From Zygnema circumcarinatum (lineage: Eukaryota > Streptophyta > Zygnematophyceae > Zygnematales > Zygnemataceae), in the NCBI GenBank assembly GCA_037447605.1, contig CM074823.1, positions 1,163,988 to 1,191,526 of the forward strand: DNA of 27,539 bases, read 5' to 3'. Position 1 is the stretch's first letter, and every line of letters starts with the position of its first letter. The position numbers and the translations under genes were made by a program. The notes beneath the pieces are model-generated. The model was not told the origin of the DNA. It did no database searches and saw only the letters and a list, made by a program, of their open reading frames with translations. This document shows, in pieces, positions 1 to 10,215 of the stretch.

Positions 1-149
1 AAATAATTGGATTTCATTGGAAAGAGAAAAGTTTGTAACCAAATTTTGGTTAAAAAAAGTATGCAATGCAACACCTGAAACCTCCGTCTCTCGCTTCTCC
101 CTCGCCTCCTCCCACATGAAACCTCCGTTCTTCCGTTTGTTCCGAGACG

Positions 150-1085
150 AGGCTCCCTCTCTCTCCCCTCCTCTCTCCCCACTCAATCCCTCTGCCACTT
201 GCTCTCCCTCCCTCCCACTCCCGACCTCTCTCCCCACCACTCTCTCCTCCTGCTCTCGCTCTACCCCTCTCTTCCCCCCACTCTCCCCCCCCTCCAACTT
301 TCCCTCTTCCTCGGTTCCTTCCCCTCCCTCTCCTTCCCTCCTCTCTTCCACAGAGCTTTGAGCGACTCCGCTCTCAACCGCATCACCCTCTCTCCCTCCC
401 ACTCCCTCACCTTCATTCCCCTCCTCTCTCCTCCCCGTCTCAGCTCTCTCCTCCCTCTCCCTCACCCTCTCCCACTCCCTCTCCCTCCCCGCATTCCCTC
501 CACTCCTTCCCTCTCCCTCCTCCCCATCCTTCCCCTCCTCCCCATCCTTCCCCTCCTCCCCATCACTCGCTCCCACCAGCCTCCCTGCAAAATCCCAAAA
601 CTGAAACTCCATAGACGGCCGCTCTCTCACTCCCCCTCTCCCTCCCTCTCTCCTCCCTTCCCCTCTCCCTCCTCCCCCTCCTCCCTCTCCGTCCCCTCCA
701 CTCCCTCCCTTCACTGACTCCACCATCATCCTTCTCCTTCGGTTTTCAGACCCTGGACCTTCTCTTTGTCTCCCTCTCTCGCTCTCCCTCTCCCTCCCTT
801 CCCCTCTCTCCCTCCCTCCCTCTCCCTCCCTCCCTCCCCCTTTCTCCCTCCCTCCCTCTCTCTTCTTCTCCCTTCCTTCCTCTTTCTGCCTCTCCCTCCC
901 TCCCTCTCTCTTCTTCTCCCCCCCTCCCTCTTTCTCCCTCTCCCTTCCTCCCTCTCCCCCCCTCTTCCTCCCTCCCTCTCTCTCCCTTCCCCCTTCTCTC
1001 CCCCTCTCCCTCCCCCTCTCCCTCCCTCCCTCTCCCCCCCTCTTCCTCTCTCCCTCTCCCTCCCTCCCTCCCTCTCTCTTCACCA
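150..1085. repeat. Pyrimidine-rich low-complexity block
   Basis: About 0.9 kb made almost only of C and T on the + strand, as interrupted CCCT, CTC and CCCTCC runs. Open frames here encode only Ser/Pro/Leu strings and look like composition artefacts. It resembles the CT tracts inside the exchanger introns further on, so the same microsatellite expansion affects intergenic DNA. Bases 1-149 hold no recognisable feature. Confidence 0.9.
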
Positions 1086-1160
1086 AAACCCTGAACCCCC
1101 TCCCTCTCCCTGCCCCCACTTCCACAACCCTAACCCCTCCCCTCCCCTGCGGCGACAACG

Positions 1161-1296
1161 AGGTGCCACGTGTCGGTCCGGAAGTGACCGAAAGTGGCGT
1201 CCCCCTCAACTTGCCACGTCTCTTCGTCCGAAAAGTGCCACGTGTCACCTTAAGAGAAGCGCCACGTGTCACCCTGACAGGAATGCCACGTGTCAC
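1161..1296. promoter_or_regulatory. 24-bp-period G-box array
   Basis: The core CACGTG or CACGTC occurs at 1167, 1215, 1239, 1263 and 1287, so consecutive cores are exactly 24 bp apart, with one register (1191) degenerate. Most copies sit in the context GCCACGTGTC. CACGTG is the plant G-box bound by bZIP and bHLH factors, and ACGTGTC is an ABRE-like context; both are established knowledge. That this array regulates a gene is inference. The nearest well-supported coding exon is more than 3 kb downstream. Confidence 0.7.
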
Positions 1297-1385
1297 CCTT
1301 TCCCCGTCACTGCTGCTGCCAGCAGGCGACAAGAGGATGCCAGCTGTCAGTCCGGCGCAGTCAGACTGCGCGGTCCCCAGCTTGA

Positions 1386-1659
1386 CACGTGACGCGGAGA
1401 TATTGGCCAAGCGGACACGTGGAGCCACGTGTCACAGCTGATTGGTCGGGGATTTGCAGCACAGAACCGCGTGTCAGCCCCAGATTGGCGGGGTTTAGGG
1501 TTCAGGAATTCAGGGCCTCTGCTTTCGCCTGAAAGCGAGACGCATGGGAGAAGGGGAAAAGTGACCGTTTGGAAGGAAGGGCCGTTGAAGCTCCTCCGTC
1601 CAATGGCAAGCCGCCACGTATAAAAATGTTGACGTGGTCCAATGGAAGGTCGTCACGTG
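1386..1659. promoter_or_regulatory. G-box/CCAAT cluster with TATA-like site
   Basis: G-boxes lie at 1386, 1416, 1426 and 1654, the middle two only 10 bp apart and opposite in flanking orientation. An inverted CCAAT box (ATTGG) follows at about 1440, and CCAAT motifs occur near 1601 and 1639. TATAAAAA at 1619-1626 is a reasonable TATA box on the + strand. No coding region follows within a normal distance, so this may be a promoter for a non-coding or lost transcript, or chance. Confidence 0.4.
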
Positions 1660-3715
1660 TCAAAACGTGATGACTTGGCGACTCTTCATTGGAGATTGCG
1701 GGACCCCAGGTCCGCCATGGCGGAAGGGCCCGAGTCAAGTTTTTTTTTTTTTCAGAATTTCCAGGGTTTGCGGGCAGGGACGGTCAGCCAAAAACGTTTT
1801 TTTCTGACAGGCCAGTGTTTTTCTTGGGTTTTTCTGGGATTGGTCGTTTTTTTGGGGAATAAGAAAAGTGAAATATTTCTGAAATTTGAGATTGCAAAGA
1901 GGACATTTTGGGCGACAAAAATTGAACGAAATGTACTGCCCGCAAATTACGGGCAGAACGTCACTTTCAAAAAACAATTGGTACGGTCGCTCATGGAGGG
2001 TTTTCGAGTGCCCGCGTGGCGATGATATGACGTTGACGTGGATAAATTCACCAATCGACAATCGCCACGTAGCCATTAAGAACTGGTTTATCCCACGTGG
2101 GTAGGCGGTTGCCACGCTGGCGCGCAGAGTGACGGCTGGTCGAGGTTACAGCTCGCAGCAGATTGGTTCTCCGTCCACGCGGCGAGTGCTGATTGGACCT
2201 GGCAGCTGACGTGGTGTGTTTTTACGGCTGCTCCATGGAACCTCCTCTCCCCCTGGAACGGTCGCTCTTGAAAAAAAAAAGTTTTCGCTATTTTTGGAGT
2301 ACATTTGTCCTCAGATAACGAAAATTTGTGTTCCTAAAAAGACGAATATAACGCGGTCAGAAAGGAAAGGATTTTTTTTGTCGTTTACCGTCGATTTGGA
2401 AGTCGTTTTCCAGAAGTAAATAATTTCAGATTTTCTCTTACATTCCTGTCGCCGTCTCCGGAATCAGAAAAAACAGAAAAAAATATATAAAAAAAGATCG
2501 TACAGAACCAACCGAAGCCCTTGCATTGATTTTTTCCTCTCCTGATTTTACGGCACATTATTCGGAGAGCACGACACGTGGCATCAACTTGCAAATCCTT
2601 GTGACAAACATTCTGGATTCTGTCGTTTTGGGATCCACATCACCGCATCATTTTTCCCGCATCCTGCCATCAACACATAAAACGACAAAATTACCGTACA
2701 TGATTGTTTTGTCGGTTCTCTTTAAAGCGTACAGAATTATTTCAAGTATTTAAATGGCATGTGCAAATATGGTTTGACCATTTCGAGGATTCGGAAAAAA
2801 CCGATTTTACAAATCCCGTAAAAAGAAACGAATCACAACTTGCCATGTCACATTTTGGTCACGTGGCACATGATGATTGGTGGTTTGACCATTTTTTCCA
2901 AGATTCGGAAAAAACACGATCTTATAGCCCTGTTACTAAAAACGAATCAGAGCTTGCCACATCAGTATTTCTTGCTGATTCGTCACTTCCAAGATACCCA
3001 CAATCCCAGTGGATCTCGACTCCTTTTCGCAAATAGATTGGCTTTTTATAGGCAAGCTCGTAGCCGGAACTGGGCAAGCTCTTAATTTCAGAGAACCCGC
3101 AACTTTTCGCTGTAACGACCAACGAATCTCAGCTAGGCACGTAGGATTTTGGATACACGTTTCATGTTGTGATTGGTTATTGGCAGCATGGCAGAAATCT
3201 TAACGTATCCCGACCGCTTTCCACTCTCCATCAGAAATTCCGCAAACGGGATCCAGAGCGAGCGTATCACTGAGCTATCCAACCATCAAATGTTGTCACG
3301 TGTACCACACCATTCATTAGTTCGTAGAAGTCCGTACTGCACTTGTCCGCTTATAACGACCGTCCTTACCTCCCCCAAAAGGAGCCAAACAGATAGCATT
3401 TGGCCATAGTCAGTTTTGTCGTTTCTATAACGGCCATAGGCGTACCGACAAATTAGAACCTTTCCACCGACATTTTTAGTCCAGCCGACATTCTGCCAGC
3501 CTTGATTGTATCTCCCAAGTTTGGCCAACGGCCCTATCAGCCAATGGGAGGCCAGCCACCGACATTAAGCACTGTTCCTGGGCGGGCGGATCGTGCGGAC
3601 AATTCAGCTACAGTATATCACAAACGACAAACCAACTTAACGACAAAACCGGGTGGGATGAATTGGGGGTTACAGCCTATCATCCAACGGCAATCGTGCA
3701 AACGTGCAACTGTTG
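1660..3715. other. No supported gene; scattered G-box/CCAAT motifs
   Basis: About 2 kb with only short open frames and no recognisable protein. Single CACGTG sites occur at 2094, 2575, 2860 and 3297, and ATTGG/CCAAT motifs are frequent (for example near 2161, 2190, 2876, 3171 and 3538). A 7-bp-arm hairpin (CTGCCCG/CGGGCAG) lies at 1936-1956. The base composition is mixed and AT-richer than the flanking CT blocks. Confidence 0.6.
2770..2985. repeat. Two-copy 111-bp tandem duplication
   Basis: TGGTTTGACCATTT begins at 2770 and again at 2881. Each copy continues with an ATTCGGAAAAAAC run, then an AAACGAATCA motif, then a CTTGCCA motif, in the same order. The copies have diverged by substitutions and small indels, so this is an old tandem duplication. 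It lies in the G-box-rich intergenic region. Confidence 0.75.
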
Positions 3716-3889
3716 GTACACGTCGCGTACCCTGAATGGTTCAATCTCTGGTATACGTGGCGTTCCCTGATTGGTTCATTCTTTCGTACACGTTTCGTGC
3801 CCTGATTCGTTGAATATTTGGTACACTTGCGTATCTTGATTCGTTCGTTTCTTGGTACACGTGGAGAAACCTGATTGGTTCGATCTTGA
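3716..3889. repeat. Five 35-bp tandem ACGT/CCAAT modules
   Basis: Units begin at 3716, 3751, 3786, 3821 and 3855 (steps 35, 35, 35, 34). Each starts GTACAC-like with an ACGT core in most copies and carries CCTGATTGGTT or a variant about 15 bp later, which is an inverted CCAAT box. The fifth unit contains a perfect CACGTG at 3858. A further G-box at 3923 follows the array. This could be a cis-regulatory repeat or simply a minisatellite. Confidence 0.75.
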
Positions 3890-4162
3890 CTTCCGTAAAG
3901 TTACAATTTCGAGAGCCTCGGACACGTGTCACACCGTGATTGTGCGGGAAGTTCCTGCCCATCTATGCTATCAGTTACTGTGCTGTCCCATGGCGAAACC
4001 AACGCAGTCCTATGCTGGACAGTAGTTCCAAACAACGGAACGGGACTGCACGCGGGCCATTTTGAGTGCAGCGTTGAAAGTGACGCTAACTGGAACTGTG
4101 GAGCATAGGGACGGAAATTTGACCTTGGAACAGTGGAAAGTTAAGGTCAAACGTCCGTCTGC

Positions 4163-4191
4163 CACGTGTCAACCTCTCGGCTGGACACGTG
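4163..4191. promoter_or_regulatory. Paired G-boxes upstream of exchanger gene
   Basis: GCCACGTGTC (core 4163-4168) is followed by GGACACGTGG (core 4186-4191), two G-boxes 23 bp apart in mirrored flank orientation. They are the closest G-boxes upstream of the exchanger coding region and so the best candidates for its proximal promoter. Another CACGTG at 4712 falls inside the first coding block found. Confidence 0.4.
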
Positions 4192-4261
4192 GTACCACCT
4201 TGGCATACCACGTCGGCATCGGTCGCACTAGCAGGATGCTCTCCTCCGTCTCCATCGCCTT

Positions 4262-4400
4262 TTGCCCTGAACCCTCCTCTGCAACCCTAAATACCCTGAA
4301 AACCCTAAAAACCCTAGAAACCCTTCAAACCCTTAAATCCCTAAAAACCCTAACAACCCCAAAAACCCTAGATGCCCTAAAACCCCTGCAAACCCTGAAC
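4262..4400. repeat. Degenerate CCCTAAA telobox cluster
   Basis: Repeated ACCCTAAA, ACCCTGAA and ACCCTAGA motifs (plant telomere-type, C-rich strand) with irregular spacing. AAACCCTA teloboxes are known promoter elements of plant growth and translation genes, so a 5' regulatory role is possible. The opposite-strand TTTAGGG array begins just after the following exon. Confidence 0.75.
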
Positions 4401-4551
4401 CCTGTGAACTCTAAACCTTTCCATGTCCTCTCCTTCACAGGCATCCGCGCATTCCGTACGGCAAAACCCTCGGCGGCTCTGAACCCTAAACCCTCGATAG
4501 GCCATGTTTCCACAGAATGCCAGGGTTTAGGGCCACTCCTTGACCTCCGAC

Positions 4552-4704
4552 GCTTCTCCCACTCTCTCTCCCTCTCCCTCTCCCACCTCCTCTCTCTCTC
4601 CCTCTCCCACTCTCCCTCTCTCTCCCTCTCCCACCTCCTCTCTCTCTCCCTCTCTCTCCTCCTCCTTACCTCGCCCCCTCCCTCCTGCGCCTCCACCCTC
4701 TCAG
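4552..4704 (+). repeat. CT tract ending in a candidate 3' splice site
   Basis: A (CTCTCCC)-type pyrimidine tract ends in CTCTCAG at 4698-4704. All other large CT tracts downstream end at an exchanger acceptor AG, so this one probably marks the acceptor of the first coding block visible here. If so, an exon with the initiating ATG lies further upstream and I could not identify it. Confidence 0.5.
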
Positions 4705-5003
4705 ACGCTGCCACGTGGCGCCCGCCTGACGGCGCGCCAGCTGTCGAAGTTTCCAGCATTGCTCGGGACACTTTTAGGGTTTCGGAGCCATTTAGGGTTT
4801 TAGGGTTTTTAGGGTTTGCGGACAGCCCTGAACCCTCCTCGGAAGGTTCTGCGAAGGAGGAGTGCAAACGCTGCGAAGAGCCGTACGGATTTTTGCCGTG
4901 TAGTGAGAACGTTCCGGGAAGCTTCTTCCTAATCTTGGTGTACGGATGGTTCTTGCTGACGGCAGCTCAACGGATTTCTGACGGCAGCGAGTTGCTCTTG
5001 GAG
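4705..5003 (+). CDS. NCL: Exchanger coding block 1 (N-terminal)
   Basis: The frame is open to GAG at 5001-5003, followed by the donor GTGGGG. The conserved part runs from about 4857 and encodes [15 protein letters not shown], then the hydrophobic [12 protein letters not shown], then SDGSELLLE, which enters the alpha-1 repeat. The 5' edge is uncertain: 4705 is chosen because a CT tract ending in CAG precedes it, but 4705-4856 is poorly conserved and contains TTTAGGG-like repeats (4776-4818). Confidence 0.75.
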
Positions 5004-6672
5004 GTGGGGTTGTAGGGTTTGTAGGGTTTGTAGGGTTTCTAGTGTTGTAGGGTTTTAGCGTTTTAGGGTTTCAGGATTTTAGGGTTTTCTAGGGTTATAG
5101 GGTTTCTGTGGTTTTAGAGTTTCTAGGGTTTTAGCGTTTTAAGGGTTTTCAGGGTTTTTAAGAGTTTTAGGGTATTTAGGGTTTCTAGGGTTTCTATGGC
5201 TATAGAGTTTCTAGTGTTTTAGCGTTTGAAGGGTTTTAGGGTTTTTAGGATTTCTTGGGTTTGCTGCTGGTGGGGGGGGAGGGGGGGAAAGGGAGAGGCC
5301 ACAAAAACCCATGAATTAACTTTATTGAGGGAAACTGAACAAATCTATCCGGGACGTGGACCCTGCTCTTTGTTTTATTCCTATATATATATATATATAC
5401 ATATTTATATCTATTTTATATATTTTTTTTGGGTTTTTCAGGTCCTGAATCCGGGCCTGATAGGCGGCCTCCTCCTTCCCATTCTCGGAGCGTTCCCGGA
5501 CGCTCTCCTCATCGCCGTTTCGGGCCTGCGCGGAACTCCGGAAGAGGTGGGTACAGAAATATACATTAACTTAAAAAAAGGGTTTGATGACTTTATCGAG
5601 GAGTTAACTTTATCAAGAAGAGGTAGCTACAGATGTATATATATCTTAAAAAAAAGGGTCTGATATCGAAGAGTTGACTTTATCAAGAAGAGGTAGCTAC
5701 AGATGTATATATAACTTTTAAAAAAGGGTCTGATGACTTTATCAAAGAGTTGACTTTATCAAGAAGAGGTAGATACAGATGTATATAACTTAAAACAAGG
5801 GTTTGATGACTTTATCGAAGAGTTGACTTTATCAAGAAGAGGTAGATACAGATGTATATAACTTAAAACAAGGGTTTGGTGACTTTATCGAAGAGTTGAC
5901 TTTATCAAGAAGAGGTAGATACAGATGTATATATAACTTAAAAAAAGGGTTTGATGACTTTATCAAGGAGTCGACTTTATCAAGAAGAGGTAGATACAGA
6001 TGTATACATAACTTAAAAAAAGGGTTTGATGACTTTATCAAGGAGTCGACTTTATCAAGAAGAGGTAGATACAGATGCATATTACTTAAAAAAGGGTGTG
6101 GTGACTTTATCGAAGAGTTAACTTTATCAAGAAGAGGTAGCTACAGATGTATATTACTTTAAAAAAGGGTGTAATGACTTTATCAAGAAGTAGTACAGAC
6201 GTATATAACTTAATAAATAGTGTTATTACTTTATCGAATAGTTGACTTTATCAAGATTGTGTAGGTACAAATATATTTAAATTAAAAAAAGGCGTAATTA
6301 CTTTATCGAAGAGTTGACTTTATGAAGAAGAGGAGGTACGGATATATATTCTTTGCAGGCATGTAAACTTTAGCGTGAAGAGTGAGCTGTCTTATCAAAT
6401 GGTCAAAACCGACTTTGTCGAGTGTGAAACCATTCCCCCCTACCCCTCTCCTGCTCTATCTCACGCTCTCTTTTTTCTCCATCTCTCCCTCTCTCTCACA
6501 CTTTTTTTCCCCTCTCCCTGTCTCTTCTTTCTTTCTCTCTCTTTTTCTCTCTTCTCTTTCGCCCGCCCCCCACTCTCTCTCTCTCCCTTTCTTTCTCCCT
6601 GTCTCCCTTTCTCTCTTCTTTCTTTTCCCCTCTCTCTCTCTTTCCCTCGCTCTTTCTCTCGCTCTCTCTCTC

Positions 6673-6724
<52 letters not shown>

Positions 6725-9090
6725 ACAGGCCCAGAGCGAGGTGCTGGTAGGCATCGGAGTCTTGGCGGGCAGCACCATTCTCATTCAGACCGTCGCTTGG
6801 GCGGGCTCCCTCCTTTTGGGGCGATGTGACTTTATCGAGGCCTCGGACCGAGCCAAGGACCGCACCTTCACACGGAAATTTGACTTTATTAGGACAGGGG
6901 TGACCACAGACGATCAGACAAGGTGGGGAGAGAGAGGGGGAGGGAGAGGGGGTGGTTGTTTAATCTCATACACAAAAACATTACAGTTTTCTGATTAAGG
7001 AGTTGTGCTGTCTCGTTTTGACTTTAACAAGGCTGCTACTCTATCAAGATTATGACATATAAGTGACGTAACTTTATCGAAAATGTTGTGATTTATAAAC
7101 GATGTGACTTTATCAAGGCTAAGACTTTATCAAGCTTGTGACTGTTGAGAGTTCATCAAAATTATGTCTTTATCGAAGATGTGACTTTAACACGATTGTG
7201 ATTTTATCAAGGTCATCACTTTCACAATGGTGTGACTTTGTAAATATTATAAGTTCATAAATGTCACGACTTTATCAAGGTTGTGACTTCATCAAGATAC
7301 GAGTTATCAATGTCGTGACTTTATCGAGGTTATGACTTTATCAAGGTTGTGACTTTATCAGGTGGGGCGCGTGGATAATGGTGGCTTCTACCCTCCCTTT
7401 CCTCATAGTTCAAATTCCGCTTTTGGACGGACATCCCTCGGAGGGCCCCGAAGCCGCCGCTTTGGGAACAGTGGTTGCGCTTTTGGGTGGGGTCGCATAT
7501 GCAGTCTATCAGGTGGGAGAGACTCTCTCTCTCTCTCACTCTCTCCCTCTCTCCCTCTCTCTCTTGCTCTCTCTCTCTCCCTCTCTCTCTCGCTCTCTCT
7601 CTCTCTCTTTCCCTCTGTCCCCCTTTCACCTTAGTTCCCTCACTCACTCTCTTGCTCCTATTCCACTGTCTCTCTCTACATGAACATCGCAATCCATGTG
7701 TGTTAAGTGTTTCTGGATATTTGTTGAGATAGAATGAGAAGTTTTGCTCTCTTACTCTCTCCTCCCTCTCCCTCTCCCTCTCCCTCTCTCTCCTTCTCCC
7801 TCTCCCTCTCCCTCTCCCTCTCCCGCAGGTAGCAGCCCCCTGGCTGCAGGAGAAGCGTCTGGAAGAGGCCCGGCTGCAGTTTTTCCGTTCGAGAGCGCTC
7901 GCCGGAATTTGGAAATACCCCGCCCTTTCGGAGGTGCGCCAAAACCCTAAACCCTAAACCCTAAACCTTAAACCCTGAACCTTAAACCCTAAACCCTGAA
8001 CCCTAAACTCTAAACCCTAAACCTAACCCTGAACCTTAAACCCTAAACCCTGAACCTTAAACTCTAAACCCTAAACCTTAAACCCTAAACCCTGAACCTT
8101 TAACCCTAAACCCTGAACCTTAAACCCTAAACCCTGAACCTTAAACTCTAAACCCTAAACCTTAAACCCTAAACCCTGAACCTTAAACCTAAACCCTGAA
8201 CCTTAAACTCTAAACCCTGAACCTTAAACCCTAAACCCTGAACCTTAAACCCTAAACCCTGAACCTTAAACTCTAAACCCTAAACCTTAAACCCTAAACC
8301 CTGAACCTTAAACCCTAAACCTTAAACCTTAAACCCTGAACCTTAAACCCTAAACCCTAAACCTTAAACCCTAAACCCTGAACCTTAAACCCTAAACCCT
8401 AAACCTTAAACCCTAAACCCTGAACCTTAAATTCTAAACCCTAAACCTTAAACCCTAAACCCTGAACCTTAAACTCTAAACCCTAAACCTTAAACCCTCA
8501 ACCCTGAATCTTAAATCCTAAACCCTGAACTTTAAACCCTTAACCCTGAACCTTAAACCCTAAACCTTAAACCCTGAACCATAGACCCTAAGTCCTAGAC
8601 CCTAAACCCTCAACGCAAACCCTAAACCCAAGACACTTAAGTCTAAACCTTTAACTCTAAACTCTAAACCCTAAACTCTAAACCCTAAACTCTAAACCCT
8701 AAACCCTAGACCCTAGACCCTAAACCCTAAACCCTAGACCCTAAAATCTAAACCCTAAACCCTTCTCTCCCTAATCCCCCCTCCCTCCCTTTTCTCTCTC
8801 TCCCTCCATTGAGTGAGTTGCAGGGAGCGGATGGAGCCATGAGTCCGTCAAAGTTAAAAAAAATGTTTTCCGTGTTCGACAAAAATCTCGACGGAACAAT
8901 TTCGCGCATAGAACTGCGGACTCTCATCATCGCTCTGGCAACGGAAGAGGGGGGGTAGGTACTAATTCCAGCCAGAATTCAAAATGGATACTTCGCCCTT
9001 CTATGTCAATGAGAATGATTAATAGATGGATATGGGAGGAAAAATCAGTACTCAACAAGAACAAGCTGTCTCCGGTTTCTCTCCTTTAGC

Positions 9091-9127
<37 letters not shown>

Positions 9128-9601
9128 TACCCCTCTCTCGCTCACATTCTCCACGCTTTTTATGTATGTGCTCTCCCTGTGTGCTTCCCCCCTCTTTCTC
9201 ACTCACTCTCACTCGCTCTCTCTCTCTCTCCCTCTCCCACCCCCTCCCGGTCTCTCTCTCCTTCCCCCTCTGTCTCTCCCCCCCTCTCTCCCTCTCTCTC
9301 ACTCTCTCTCCGTCCCCCTCTCTCTCTATCTCTCTCTCTCTCTCTCTCTCTCACTGTCAACCCCTGTAGGTCCGTTCCAACGGAAGCCGAAATTGAGACA
9401 TGGATGCGAGAATTCGATTTGGACGGCGACGAAAAAATTTCGGAGGACGAATTTATTTCAGGAATAGGCCGGTGGATGACTTCGGTCAGCCAAAAAAAAA
9501 AAGTTCTGAAGGCAGAAATGACCTCCGACGCTCTTCGAAAAGTTGGAACAAATTTTTGGGGCGCCCAATCAGAAGCCGCCAAACAGGTGTCTTTCTCTGC
9601 C

Positions 9602-9666
<65 letters not shown>

Positions 9667-10133
9667 TCTCTCCTCTCTCATTTCTCTGGCTGCTCTACAG
9701 TCTCCCTCGTCGTCCCTCCCTCCTCTCTCCTCTCTTCTCTCTCGTCCTCTCTCTCCCTCTCCCCTCTCTCTCTTCTCTCCTCCTCCCCAATCTCTCCCCC
9801 CGTATTCCCTCTCTCCCTCTCTCCTCATCTCCCTCCAAAACCTCTTCCTTCTCTGTTTTCTCTCCAGAAAAGAGCAAACGAATCACAAAAAAGAAATATT
9901 GAGATCGAGTCTGAACCTGCGAGCGACGGTTTGACAGAGGGAGAGAGAGAGAGAGAGAGAGGGAGAGAGAGTTCTACCACTCACTCTGCCCTACCTCTGC
10001 AGGTATTGGAGCTATTGCAGGAGGAGGATAAGTCTGCAGAGGGAGAGGAGGGAGAGAGTGAAGAGAGTGAAGGAGCGGCGCTTAACCCCCAGCAGATTTA
10101 CACTAAGGCAGCGCTTTCCATCGTAGGAGGTAC

Positions 10134-10215
<82 letters not shown>

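Noticed and set aside
199-1392. Pro/Ser-rich frames near the left end, considered as a cell-wall protein
   Set aside because: No Ser-Pro4 extensin pattern or signal peptide. The sequence is irregular pyrimidine low-complexity DNA.
4062-4856. Upstream in-frame extension of exchanger block 1, with ATG at 4062 or 4236
   Set aside because: It translates telomere-like and CT repeats ([16 protein letters not shown]) with no signal peptide or family similarity. A CT-tract acceptor at 4704 is a better explanation.
5832-6162. Short repetitive frames on both strands in the 73-bp array
   Set aside because: They exist because several repeat units are near a multiple of three. They lie inside intron 2 between two well-supported exons.
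7942-8757. A true chromosome end or telomere
   Set aside because: The array is degenerate, lies in an intron between two exons of one gene, and unique sequence continues on both sides.
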